DNA of 64,000 bases, taken from F23-D06 sp963620035. Lineage in GTDB: Bacteria > Bacteroidota > Bacteroidia > Bacteroidales > WCHB1-69. The translations under genes were made by a program, and so were the position numbers. A model generated the notes under the pieces. It worked only from the letters and a program-made list of their open reading frames with translations, had not been told where the DNA came from and ran no database searches. Positions 44,145 through 53,174 of this stretch are shown in pieces; within the stretch, counting starts at the first letter, position 1, and every line of letters starts with the position of its first letter. The stretch covers positions 1 to 64,000 of the forward strand of contig CAVEXN010000001.1 of NCBI GenBank assembly GCA_963620035.1. Reading direction: 5' to 3'.

Positions 44145-45596
44145 GTGAAGATTATAAACCGATACCTTTGCAAGAACTTTTTCGGACCCTTTGTCCTTAC
44201 TTTCTTCGTTGCCCTTTTTGTGCTGCTGATGCAGTTTCTATGGAAGTGGGTTGACGAACTGGTCGGCAAGGGGCTTGAAATGGGACTGCTTCTGAAATTG
44301 CTTTTCTATGCCTCGTTGACGCTCTCTTCGATGGCATTTCCGTTGGCGGTGCTTTTGGCGTCGCTTATGACTTTCGGAAACTTGGGGGAACGCTACGAAA
44401 TCGTTGCGCTGAAGTCTGCCGGCATTTCTATCCGCCAAATGATGATGCCGCTGGCTCTGCTCTCTTTTGTCATAGCAATAGTGGCTTACGAGTTCTCAAA
44501 TGAGGTGATACCGAGGGCTTCGCTCAAGTTGCGGATGATGCTTTTTGACATACAGCAGCAAAAACCCGCATTCAACATCGACGAAGGCGTTTTTTACACG
44601 GGATTTGACGATTATGCTATCAGGATAGGCAAGAAGATGCCCGATGGCGAAACCATAAAAGACATCATCATCTATGACCATTCAAAGCACCGCGGGAACA
44701 CCACGGTGACTTACGCAAAGGAGGGAAAGATGCAGATGACCCCCGACAAGCACTATCTTATGTTTACGCTCTATGACGGCTATTTCTGGGACGAATCGCC
44801 CCAAGTCGGTCGTTCGCGCTCCAATAGAGTCCGTTACCCGCTTTCCCGCGCTTCTTTCAGCAAGCAGTACAAGCGTTTCGATATGTCAGACTTTGTAGCC
44901 GTGGGCAACAACGACGCCAGCCTCTTTCAGACCAACTCCTCGACTATGTCGTCGCGGCAACTGAAAGACAAAATAGATACGCTCAAAGAAGAGATAAAAG
45001 GACTTTCGCACGGTGCGTCAGGTGTGTTCTACAACAACCTCTATTTCTACAACACGATCGTGCGCAACGACAGCACATTTGACACACTGTCGGTTGCCAA
45101 GACGCTGGACCTTGAGAAGGTGGACAAGGAAAAACTTCCGCGAATTATGCAGTTTGCCGAAAATTCGGCACGGCAGTTTACATTCTCACTACGTTTTTCC
45201 TATCAGGACATATCATTCAGGACATCGTTCCTGTGGTCCTATCAGATTGAATATCTGCGGAAGATTACGCTCGCATTGGCTTGCATCTTGTTCTTCTTCA
45301 TCGGTGCGCCTTTAGGCTCTATTATCCGAAAGGGCGGGATCGGAATACCGCTGGTCATCACAGTGCTGTTCTTCACCCTTTATTTTGCAATCTCCATCAT
45401 AGGCGAGAAAATTGCCAAAAGCAGTCCGATGCCCGTGTGGTTCGGCATGTTTCTCTCTTCGTTTATCTTGTTGCCGATATGTGGCTTCTTGACTTACCAT
45501 GCCACAACAGATTCTGTTGTGCTGTCCCCGGACACTTACGCACGCTTCTCCGAGAAAATCAAAAACTTTAAATTGTTCCGAAAAAAAGCGCAATGA
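44145..45596 (+). CDS. LptF/LptG-family permease
   Basis: Inner-membrane component of the lipopolysaccharide export complex, 483 residues. Six membrane segments flank a periplasmic beta-jellyroll domain (about 110-330): FFGPFVLTFFVALFVLLMQF in the first, AFPLAVLLASLMTFGNLGERYEI in the third, GAPLGSIIRKGGIGIPL in the last region. The YjgP/YjgQ family fits, and Bacteroidota often have several single-copy members. The start is a GTG at 44145. The glycosyltransferase gene overlaps its stop (ATGA). Confidence 0.9.
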   Translation: MKIINRYLCKNFFGPFVLTFFVALFVLLMQFLWKWVDELVGKGLEMGLLLKLLFYASLTLSSMAFPLAVLLASLMTFGNLGERYEIVALKSAGISIRQMMMPLALLSFVIAIVAYEFSNEVIPRASLKLRMMLFDIQQQKPAFNIDEGVFYTGFDDYAIRIGKKMPDGETIKDIIIYDHSKHRGNTTVTYAKEGKMQMTPDKHYLMFTLYDGYFWDESPQVGRSRSNRVRYPLSRASFSKQYKRFDMSDFVAVGNNDASLFQTNSSTMSSRQLKDKIDTLKEEIKGLSHGASGVFYNNLYFYNTIVRNDSTFDTLSVAKTLDLEKVDKEKLPRIMQFAENSARQFTFSLRFSYQDISFRTSFLWSYQIEYLRKITLALACILFFFIGAPLGSIIRKGGIGIPLVITVLFFTLYFAISIIGEKIAKSSPMPVWFGMFLSSFILLPICGFLTYHATTDSVVLSPDTYARFSEKIKNFKLFRKKAQ

Positions 45597-46801
45597 AAAT
45601 TCTTCAACTTTGTCATAAACCGCCTCTTCCTCCTATCGACGGAGGCTGTATTGCCATCCACAATATCACCCAGGGACTGCTCGACGGCGGCCAACAGGTG
45701 AAGGTCGTGGCCATTGAAACGCCGAAACATCCCGTCAGGATTGACGCATTCCCTGTTGACTATTTGAAGAAAACTTGCTTTGAATCTGTATATGTTGATA
45801 CAGCATTGAGCCCTTTGGAGGGCTTCCGCACGCTTTTCAACGGAAAGTCATACCATATTGAACGTTTCCGCACCAAGAGTATGGTTTCAAAACTGGAATA
45901 CATACTAAAACAACAGTCTTTTGACATCATCCATCTGGAATCGATTTATGTGGCTCCTTATATCGACCTGTTCCGCCGTTGTTCAGACGCTCGTGTCGTG
46001 ATGAGGATGCACAACATAGAACACCAAATTTGGAACCGACTTGCAGACAACGAAAGCAACCCTGTGAAAAAAGTGCTTTACAGGTTGAACCGAAACCAGT
46101 TGAAGAAGATGGAGGACAGTGTACTCCGCAAGGTTGATGGTTATATGACAATCTCAACGCCCGATTATGAATACTTCCGACTGACCGCCCCGGAAGTTGC
46201 GGGTGAGGTGATACCTTTCGGACTCAATTTGGAAGATTATCCTATTGAAGATGACTACATTCCTTCCGACCAACCCTCTCTTTGCCATATCGGAAGCATG
46301 AATTGGTCGCCGAATTTGGAGGGGATGGACTGGTTTTTGAGAGAAGTGTGGCCAATGATACACGAAGCGCACCCCAGTCTTCGGTTCACGGTGGCGGGTC
46401 ATGGCATGCCCGAAAACCTTTTGTGCCGGAAGGAGCAGAATGTGACGTTTGTCGGTGCGGTGCCGGATGCCAACGTGTTTATGTTGAGTCACGATTTGAT
46501 GATTGTGCCGTTGTTGTCCGGCAGTGGCGTGCGCATAAAAATTGTAGAGGCAATGGCGCTTGGCAGGGTCGTGATAACCACCTCTGTAGGTGCCGAGGGT
46601 TTGGATGTGGAAGACGGAAAACATCTTTTTATTGCAGACACGCCGGAACAGTTTCTGGCGGTCATAGACAAATGCATTGCCACCCCCGACATCTGCACCA
46701 TCATTTCTGAAAACGCCCGCGATTTCATATCTGTCAATCATAACAACGAACTGATAACGGAAAAGCTGCTGAAATTTTACCGGCAGGTCATATCAAAATA
46801 A
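45593..46801 (+). CDS. glycosyltransferase, GT4-like
   Basis: Retaining glycosyltransferase of 402 residues with a GT-B fold. The N-terminal nucleotide-fold half opens MKILQLCHKPPLPPIDGGC. The C-terminal half has VRIKIVEAMALGRVVITTSVGAEGL, the family's conserved EAMA-type donor-binding segment, with the first acid two residues before. It probably adds a sugar to surface polysaccharide or LPS, but donor and acceptor are not evident. It overlaps the permease gene by 4 nt, and dxs starts 5 nt after it, so it is an internal operon gene. Confidence 0.9.
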   Translation: MKILQLCHKPPLPPIDGGCIAIHNITQGLLDGGQQVKVVAIETPKHPVRIDAFPVDYLKKTCFESVYVDTALSPLEGFRTLFNGKSYHIERFRTKSMVSKLEYILKQQSFDIIHLESIYVAPYIDLFRRCSDARVVMRMHNIEHQIWNRLADNESNPVKKVLYRLNRNQLKKMEDSVLRKVDGYMTISTPDYEYFRLTAPEVAGEVIPFGLNLEDYPIEDDYIPSDQPSLCHIGSMNWSPNLEGMDWFLREVWPMIHEAHPSLRFTVAGHGMPENLLCRKEQNVTFVGAVPDANVFMLSHDLMIVPLLSGSGVRIKIVEAMALGRVVITTSVGAEGLDVEDGKHLFIADTPEQFLAVIDKCIATPDICTIISENARDFISVNHNNELITEKLLKFYRQVISK

Positions 46802-46806
46802 GTGCA

Positions 46807-48702
46807 ATGTCATATCTGGAACACATAGACTCTCCGGAAGACTTGCGAAAGATTCCGGTCAATGAATTGCCGCAAGTGTGCGATGAGCTCAGGCAGTTCA
46901 TCATCAACGAGACGTCGCGCCATCCGGGACATCTGGGGTCCAGCCTCGGCGTGGTAGAATTGACCGTTGCATTGCACTATGTGTTTGACACACCCGACGA
47001 CAAGTTGGTTTGGGACGTGGGGCATCAGGCTTACGCACACAAGATACTGACGGGACGGCGTAATCTTTTTTCCACCAACCGTTGTTACGGTGGCATCAGC
47101 GGATTTCCACGTCGAGAGGAGAGCCCTTACGATGCTTTTGGCACGGGTCATTCCTCCACTTCCATATCAGCAGTTCTCGGAATGGCTATCGCCGCCAAGA
47201 TGAACGGCAACCTGAAAAGGAATCACATAGCCGTGATTGGCGACGGGGCCATAGGCGGCGGTATGGCATTCGAGGCCATGAACCAGGCGGCCTGCCGCGA
47301 TGTCAATATGCTGGTGGTGCTCAACGACAACAAAATCTCTATCGACAAGAGTACCGGGGCTATGAGCAAATATCTGCTTTCCATTACGGCCTCGCCTGCC
47401 TATAACCGATTCAAAAACAGACTATGGAATCTTTTCACCATCAAGACCAAACAGTCGAACCGGGCAACAAACCTGTTCAGCAGCGTCGGCAACGGCATCA
47501 AGGGATATCTGTTGGGCGGTAGCAACTGGTTCCAGAGCCTTGGGTATCGCTATTTCGGTCCGGCCGACGGTCATGATGTCGTCTATCTTGTGAAAACACT
47601 GCAAGCGCTCAAAAAGCTGCCCGGACTTAAACTGCTGCATGTGCTTACCGTAAAAGGCAAGGGACTTGAGATGGCAGAACAGCACCAGACCGCTTATCAT
47701 GCTCCCGGTCAATTTGATCCTGAAACGGGAAAAATCATCAAAAAGAACACAGACAATCTGCCCCCGAAGTATCAGGATGTTTTCGGACAGACAATTTTGG
47801 AGTTGGCGCGGAAGGATGAGAAAGTGGTCGGGATAACGCCGGCAATGGTTACGGGCTGTTCGCTGAGTTTCATGGACAAAGAGTTCCCCGAACGCGTTTT
47901 CGATGTTGGCATTGCCGAACAGCATGCGGTTACTTTTTCTGCCGGACTGGCGGCAGAGGGGTACGTTCCGTTCTGCAACATCTATTCTTCCTTCTTGCAG
48001 CGCGGTTATGACCAGATCATTCACGATGTCGCCCTGCAGCGGCTGCCGGTGATCTTCTGCATTGACCGGGCAGGACTTGTTGGCGAAGACGGCGCCACGC
48101 ACCATGGTGCGTTCGACTTGGCATTCCTCCGATCTGTCCCCAACATGATCATATCTTCGCCACGGAACGAACATGAACTCAGAAACCAGATGGTTACCGC
48201 ATACCATAATGCCAAAAACGGTGGAATGCCGTTTGCCATAAGGTATCCGCGAGGTCGTGGGGTGCTGGCACACTGGCACAATGAACCTGAAGTGATAGAG
48301 GTCGGAAAGGCGGAAATGATGCAGCATGGCGAGAAATTGTTGGTGTTGTCGTTAGGACCGCTTGGAAATCAGGTGGAAAAGGCACTTCAGACCCTATCGT
48401 CCGAAAATCTGAAGCCGGCTTGGGTTGATGTGCGATTCCTGAAGCCGCTGGACGAAGCCCTGCTGGCGAGGTTGGCCCGACAATATCCATGTTGGCTTGC
48501 CGTGGAAGACGGCACCGAAAAAGGAGGCTTTTTTTCAGCATTGGCAGAGTTCCTTGAAAGTTACGGTTTCGACAACCGACTTTCCCATATCGCCATCCCC
48601 GACCGTTTCATAGCCCAGGGCGATATGCAGAGCCTTTACCACGAGGTGGGTTTTGAAGTTGAAGACATTGTTTCGAAAGTCAAGAAGATAATGTGTGCAT
48701 AA
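46807..48702 (+). CDS. dxs: 1-deoxy-D-xylulose-5-phosphate synthase
   Basis: First enzyme of the methylerythritol phosphate pathway; condenses pyruvate and glyceraldehyde 3-phosphate with THDP and supplies isoprenoids and thiamine/pyridoxol precursors. The 631-residue protein has HPGHLGSSLGVVELTVALHY, DVGHQAYAHKILTGR, the THDP motif GDGAIGGGMAFEAMN with NDN, and the transketolase-like pyrimidine domain (FDVGIAEQHAVTFSAGLA, DRAGLVGEDGATHHGAFD). The length is typical. It ends the greA operon. Confidence 0.97.
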   Translation: MSYLEHIDSPEDLRKIPVNELPQVCDELRQFIINETSRHPGHLGSSLGVVELTVALHYVFDTPDDKLVWDVGHQAYAHKILTGRRNLFSTNRCYGGISGFPRREESPYDAFGTGHSSTSISAVLGMAIAAKMNGNLKRNHIAVIGDGAIGGGMAFEAMNQAACRDVNMLVVLNDNKISIDKSTGAMSKYLLSITASPAYNRFKNRLWNLFTIKTKQSNRATNLFSSVGNGIKGYLLGGSNWFQSLGYRYFGPADGHDVVYLVKTLQALKKLPGLKLLHVLTVKGKGLEMAEQHQTAYHAPGQFDPETGKIIKKNTDNLPPKYQDVFGQTILELARKDEKVVGITPAMVTGCSLSFMDKEFPERVFDVGIAEQHAVTFSAGLAAEGYVPFCNIYSSFLQRGYDQIIHDVALQRLPVIFCIDRAGLVGEDGATHHGAFDLAFLRSVPNMIISSPRNEHELRNQMVTAYHNAKNGGMPFAIRYPRGRGVLAHWHNEPEVIEVGKAEMMQHGEKLLVLSLGPLGNQVEKALQTLSSENLKPAWVDVRFLKPLDEALLARLARQYPCWLAVEDGTEKGGFFSALAEFLESYGFDNRLSHIAIPDRFIAQGDMQSLYHEVGFEVEDIVSKVKKIMCA

Positions 48703-48974
48703 ATGAGATGGATCGATACCGACAGACACAGGTAACCGGTTTTATAATGAGTAATTGCCAAATAAAAGGAGGGAAATGTATTCATGGGAAAAAAGGTGGG
48801 ACGGGTCGGTTACCTGAACATGAATGACATTGCAAAAATAATAAAAATATTAAAACCAAGCACAAAAGTTAATAAAACATTAAAATTTTAATCAAAGCGC
48901 AGCAACCTCGGTGCCGGATGCAGGGTAGGGTTACAATGAAATCAGTACCTTTGCCGCCTTTGAAACAAGCAAGG
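48703..48974. other. AT-rich intergenic region before the helicase gene
   Basis: No gene visible. The stretch 48830-48895 is an A/T-rich tract (AATAAAAATATTAAAACC, then ATTAAAATTTT), followed by the helicase promoter at 48946-48953. Confidence 0.6.
48946..48953 (+). promoter_or_regulatory. -7 box of the helicase promoter
   Basis: TACCTTTG fits TAnnTTTG. Transcription would start near 48960, so translation must begin at the ATG at 48975, not at the ATG at 48918. Confidence 0.65.
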
Positions 48975-51323
48975 ATGACAAATACAGAATCGATACTTTT
49001 AGAATTGAATGGTCAACAACAATGTGCTGTAAAACAAATAGATGGTCCGGTGATGGTGATAGCCGGGGCGGGGTCCGGGAAGACTAGGGTCTTGACTTAC
49101 CGCATTGCCTATATGTTGGCGTCGGGCATCAGTCCGTACAACATTCTCGCACTCACGTTCACCAACAAGGCCTCCGCCGAAATGCGCAGCCGTATCACAA
49201 ATCTTGTGGGCGGAGATGTGGCAAGAGCCGTCACTATGGGAACGTTCCATTCCGTTTTTTACCGGATTCTACGAATAGAAGCCGAGAAACTGGGCTATAC
49301 TGCAAGACTGACCGTGTATGATACCGAGGACTCAAAGTCGCTGCTCCGCAACATCGTGAAAGACATGAACCTTGACCCTAAGCAATATGCCCCCAACTAT
49401 GTGCTTAACCGCATTTCCATGGCCAAGTCGAACCTGCTTTCCGAACAGGAATATGCCAACAACAGCGAGATTATGGCAGCGGACCGGACTGCGGGGAAGC
49501 CGATGGTGGCCGAGATTTTTGCCGCTTACAACAAGCGGCTCAAACTGGCGGATGCCATGGATTTCGACGATTTGTTATACTATATGAACGTACTGCTCCG
49601 TGACTTTCCCGAAATGCTCTATAAGTACCAGAGCCGCTTCTCTTATATTTTAGTTGACGAATACCAGGATACCAATTTTGCACAGTATTTGATTGTCAGA
49701 AAGTTGGCGGCCCAAAACCATAACATTTGCGTGGTGGGCGACGATGCCCAGAGCATCTACGGCTTCAGAGGGGCAGACATTCAGAACATCCTCAACTTCA
49801 GGCGCGACTATCCGAACGCCAAAATCTATAAACTCGAACAGAATTACCGCTCAACCCAGACTATCGTCAATGCGGCCAATGCCATCATCAAAAACAACCG
49901 CGACCAGATGCAGAAGGAGGTCTGGACGGACAACGAGTCGGGAACCAAAATAAATCTGATGTGTGCCGACAGCGACAATGCCGAGGCGCATTCAGTGGCG
50001 GATGCTATTTTTGAAATAAAAATGAATGAACATGCCGCCAACAAGCAGTTCGCCATCCTGTACAGAACCAACGTGCAGTCGCGCACGCTCGAGGAGGCGA
50101 TGGTCAAACGACACATACCCTATAAAATCTATGGCGGGCTTTCGTTCTACAAACGCAAAGAAATCAAAGACGTATTGGCCTATTTCAGGCTGGTCATCAA
50201 CCATTACGATGAAGAGTCGTTGCGCCGTGTCATCAATTATCCGATGCGAGGCATTGGCGACACGACTATGTCGAAAATATCCGCCACCGCCGCCGAACAA
50301 GGCGCACAGGTATGGGACGTGATTGTCAATCCGCAACAATATAAATTGGAGGTCAACGGCGCTACAGCAAACAGGTTGACGGAGTTTGCCAATATGATAC
50401 GCGGATTCTCCGCCGTCCTGCCGACAGAAGACGCCTATGAACTGGGCAAGCAGATTGTTCAGAAAACAGGCATCGCCAAGCTGTTGCACGAAAACACGGA
50501 AGAGAAAGAACGCCGCGAGAATGTGGAGGAACTGCTTGATTCGATGAAAAGCTTTACAGAAAGAACGCCCGATGAAAGTTTCATAGAGACGACGGGGGAG
50601 ATTATGGAGACCTATTTCCCATCCCTTGACCACTTTATGGAATCCATCGCCCTTTTGAGCGACGAGGAAGACGACAAGGCGGAAGAGGAGGAAGACCGGG
50701 TGAAGATGATGACCATCCATTCGGCAAAAGGACTTGAGTTCGATTATGTGTTCATAACGGGCATGGAAGAGAATCTGTTTCCCTCTTCGATGTGTGCCAA
50801 TTCTCGCCAGGAAATGGAAGAAGAACGTAGGCTTTTCTATGTGGCGCTTACGCGTGCCCGAAAGTCCGTGACGCTTACCGAAGCACAGAGACGTTACCGT
50901 TTCGGATCGCTGCAGTTTTGCGAGGAAAGCCGCTTTGTGAGCGAGATACCTTCTAAATTCTTGAATATTACTCAAAAGGCGTCCGGCGGCACGGGCCCTT
51001 TTGCCCGCAAGTCGAGCAACAGTTTGTTTTCAAAGCCGCAAGAGTCCCATTTCCGTCCGGTGCATGGCAACCGCCCGTCGGGTGTGGTTGACGCCCGCCC
51101 TGTGGTCAAAAACAAGGCCGAAGTGCGGCAGGAACAAATGGGAACGCCTGCCTACAACAGCCAGATCCTGCCTGGCATCAGGGTTTACCACAGCAAATTC
51201 GGCTATGGCAACGTAATCTCCGTAGAGGGCAACGACCAGGACAAAAAAGCAATAGTCAGGTTCGATACCGTCGGCACCAAAACCTTGCTGCTGAAGTTCG
51301 CAAAACTGATCATCCCCCAATAA
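48975..51323 (+). CDS. UvrD/PcrA-family DNA helicase
   Basis: Superfamily 1A 3'-5' helicase of 782 residues, acting in DNA repair and replication-conflict resolution. It has Walker A AGAGSGKTRVLTYR near 38, motif Ia LTFTNKASAEM, Walker B LVDEYQDTNFAQY, motif III VVGDDAQSIYGFRGAD, motif IV QNYRSTQ, motif V MTIHSAKGLEFDYVFI and motif VI VALTRARKSVTL. The C-terminal tail (LLLKFAKLIIP) resembles the PcrA/UvrD polymerase-binding end. PcrA is the better general match. The start at 48975 follows the promoter. The GSCFA gene follows after 9 nt. Confidence 0.94.
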   Translation: MTNTESILLELNGQQQCAVKQIDGPVMVIAGAGSGKTRVLTYRIAYMLASGISPYNILALTFTNKASAEMRSRITNLVGGDVARAVTMGTFHSVFYRILRIEAEKLGYTARLTVYDTEDSKSLLRNIVKDMNLDPKQYAPNYVLNRISMAKSNLLSEQEYANNSEIMAADRTAGKPMVAEIFAAYNKRLKLADAMDFDDLLYYMNVLLRDFPEMLYKYQSRFSYILVDEYQDTNFAQYLIVRKLAAQNHNICVVGDDAQSIYGFRGADIQNILNFRRDYPNAKIYKLEQNYRSTQTIVNAANAIIKNNRDQMQKEVWTDNESGTKINLMCADSDNAEAHSVADAIFEIKMNEHAANKQFAILYRTNVQSRTLEEAMVKRHIPYKIYGGLSFYKRKEIKDVLAYFRLVINHYDEESLRRVINYPMRGIGDTTMSKISATAAEQGAQVWDVIVNPQQYKLEVNGATANRLTEFANMIRGFSAVLPTEDAYELGKQIVQKTGIAKLLHENTEEKERRENVEELLDSMKSFTERTPDESFIETTGEIMETYFPSLDHFMESIALLSDEEDDKAEEEEDRVKMMTIHSAKGLEFDYVFITGMEENLFPSSMCANSRQEMEEERRLFYVALTRARKSVTLTEAQRRYRFGSLQFCEESRFVSEIPSKFLNITQKASGGTGPFARKSSNSLFSKPQESHFRPVHGNRPSGVVDARPVVKNKAEVRQEQMGTPAYNSQILPGIRVYHSKFGYGNVISVEGNDQDKKAIVRFDTVGTKTLLLKFAKLIIPQ

Positions 51324-51332
51324 CCGTTCACT

Positions 51333-52199
51333 ATGATTTTCCGCACAAACATACCGGCTCCGAAATATCCTTTCCATATAAACAGCGACGACTCGCTCCT
51401 GCTGTTGGGCTCCTGTTTTTCCGACCATATCGGCAGTTATTTCAAACGGCACCGTTTTGACGTGTGCTCCAATCCGTTCGGCGTGCTGTTCAATCCCGTG
51501 TCTATCGGCCGCGCACTCAGAATGTTGATGGAACCTGCCAGTTTCGACAAGAACCGTTATTTCTACAAAACCTCAGACCTCTGGGTCAGTTTCGCCCATC
51601 ACGGAAGATTCTCAAAGGAAAATTTCGAAGAATTTGAGAAAAGCATAGACGAGAAACTGGAGCAGGCCGCCCGGTTTCTGGAACGTGCCGACTACCTTTT
51701 CATCACATTCGGCACCGCTTTCTGCTATAAGTTCATACCGCGCGACCTCGTTGTCTCCAACTGCCACAAAATCCCCAACAACTGGTTTGAGCGTTCCCGG
51801 TTGGATGTCAAGAAAATAGTATCGCAATGGAATGATACGCTTGCCATGCTGAAAAATCGTTTTCCCGAATTGAAAATCATTTTCACGGTCAGTCCTGTGC
51901 GCCATGCAGGTGACAATGCCCACGAGAACACGTTGAGCAAGTCAACGCTGATGCTGGCGGTGGACCGGATTGTCGATAATGAAACGACATTCTATTTCCC
52001 GGCATACGAGTTTCTGATGGACGACCTCCGCGACTACAGGTTCTATGCCAAAGACCTCAGTCATCCCAACGAGTTGGCGGTGGAGTACATAGAAGAGAAA
52101 GTTTCCGAGTCCTTTTTTACGCCAGAAACGCATGAACAGATGCGGATTATCGAAAAAGAGAACCGTTTTCTGAATCACCAGAGATTTCGCAAAATGTAA
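51333..52199 (+). CDS. GSCFA domain protein
   Basis: SGNH-hydrolase-like GSCFA family protein, 288 residues. The family motif LLLLGSCFSDHIG (about 23-35) holds the Ser that matches the SGNH nucleophile, and the late HPNELAVEYIEE holds the matching His. Other conserved parts are NPFGVLFNPVSIGRAL and TFGTAFCYKF. Esterase activity is implied but not shown for this family. No signal peptide is visible. It follows the helicase gene by 9 nt and precedes the transposase relic. Confidence 0.9.
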   Translation: MIFRTNIPAPKYPFHINSDDSLLLLGSCFSDHIGSYFKRHRFDVCSNPFGVLFNPVSIGRALRMLMEPASFDKNRYFYKTSDLWVSFAHHGRFSKENFEEFEKSIDEKLEQAARFLERADYLFITFGTAFCYKFIPRDLVVSNCHKIPNNWFERSRLDVKKIVSQWNDTLAMLKNRFPELKIIFTVSPVRHAGDNAHENTLSKSTLMLAVDRIVDNETTFYFPAYEFLMDDLRDYRFYAKDLSHPNELAVEYIEEKVSESFFTPETHEQMRIIEKENRFLNHQRFRKM

Positions 52200-52436
52200 A
52201 AAAAACTGCTTTCAAGGGGAAATTTTTGTTTTTTTCAGGTTGTACCATCGCTTTCCGCACGAACGAGCCAACTGGTTGCGGCAGGGGCGTTTTGCATTGA
52301 CGGCCGAAATATTTTTCCCGGAATTTGCATTTCGGAGCTGCTTTCTGCCGTTTTTTCGGGAGAAATGGACACGCCGAAGCCGCACTTGCTGAGAACCAAG
52401 TGCTTGCAGGGACTTTCAGGATGTTCGGCACTGCCG

Positions 52437-52724
52437 TTACAGGCATGCCAGCAGGCTTTCGAGGTAGTCTTGGTCGTGGACGGCGCGCAGCATCAGACGC
52501 TTCAGCGACACCCTCTTCTTGCCGTCGATGCTGACGACCTTGCCCTGCGCGCCGTCATGCACGATGGAGGAAGCCCATTGCGCGAAGCGCGCCCGGAACG
52601 TGTTGGGGTCCAGGTTCTGGAAGAAGCGCCGCAGCGTGTCGTCCGTCGGCATGCCGTTGTAAAGGTCGATGTACTTCCCGAGAAAGTCGCGCCTGTACCT
52701 GGCGAAGTCGGCGATTTCAGATGA
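52437..52724 (-). pseudogene. internally deleted ISAs1-family transposase
   Basis: The frame reads SSEIADFARYRRDFLGKYID, then NGMPTDDTLRRFFQNLDP and KVVSIDGK, matching the N-terminal part of ISAs1/H-repeat transposases (DDE_Tnp_1-associated region followed by the IDGK motif). Directly after IDGK, near 52518, it reads KRVSLKRLMLRAVHDQDYLESLL and then stops, resembling the C-terminal tail of the same family. The catalytic centre between them, about 200 residues, is missing. It is an element deleted internally and inactive. Confidence 0.8.
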
Positions 52725-53003
52725 TGCAGGCCCTCTTCGAGGACCTTTGAGGGTGCGGGCGCATCCTTGCCGACGGTTCCGCTCCCTTACGGTCGCTGCA
52801 CTATCGGTTATGGAGCGGACAGCCTGCGGCAGCCCGCTTTTGCCTTCTCCGAGGACGAGGGGCAGGATGTCGGATGTTTTTTGTTTTGAGTTTTTTTGTT
52901 GAATGTGAAGTCTTTGCGCTGGCCAAGGGCATCGGAGATGCCCAATCATTGGTGGCTCAACAGTGCAAAACCGGTGCACAAGATTCCGGCTGACGTAACA
53001 ATT

Positions 53004-53113
53004 ATTGAATGTGGAATTGAGGAATGAGGAATTAGGAATTGCGGAGGGCAACACGCGTAACGCCTCTAAGTTCTAAGTTCTAAGTTCTACATTCGTGCGG
53101 CACCGTGAGACCG
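53004..53113 (-). repeat. dispersed repeat, copy 3 (inverted)
   Basis: Read on the minus strand it has the order seen in copy 2: CACGG-rich lead-in, GCACGAATG, three heptamers of TAGAACT type, core GCGTTACGC (53063-53055), GTGTTG, a CT-rich spacer, an array of AATTCCT-type heptamers and CACATTCAATAATT. Confidence 0.8.
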
Positions 53114-53124
53114 CAAAAAAGCAC

Positions 53125-53155
53125 TTGACAAACGTTGTTTTTTGTTGTATCTTTG
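53125..53155 (+). promoter_or_regulatory. promoter of queA
   Basis: TTGAC at 53125-53129 and TATCTTTG at 53148-53155 with 20-nt spacing, a strong Bacteroidota promoter match. It places the transcript start near 53162 and the start codon at 53175. Confidence 0.8.
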
Positions 53156-53174
53156 CGCGCTGAATTATTTTACA

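Larger units (their letters stand above)
52200..53174. other. intergenic region with transposase relic and repeat
   Basis: The first 240 nt hold no recognisable gene. A truncated ISAs1 transposase reads on the minus strand at 52437-52724. The GC-rich stretch 52725-52900 may be more of the element but shows no clear match. A copy of the dispersed repeat lies at 53004-53113, and the queA promoter begins at 53125. Confidence 0.6.

Noticed and set aside
47422..48327. Frame antisense to dxs
   Set aside because: No motif; dxs is unambiguous over the same bases.
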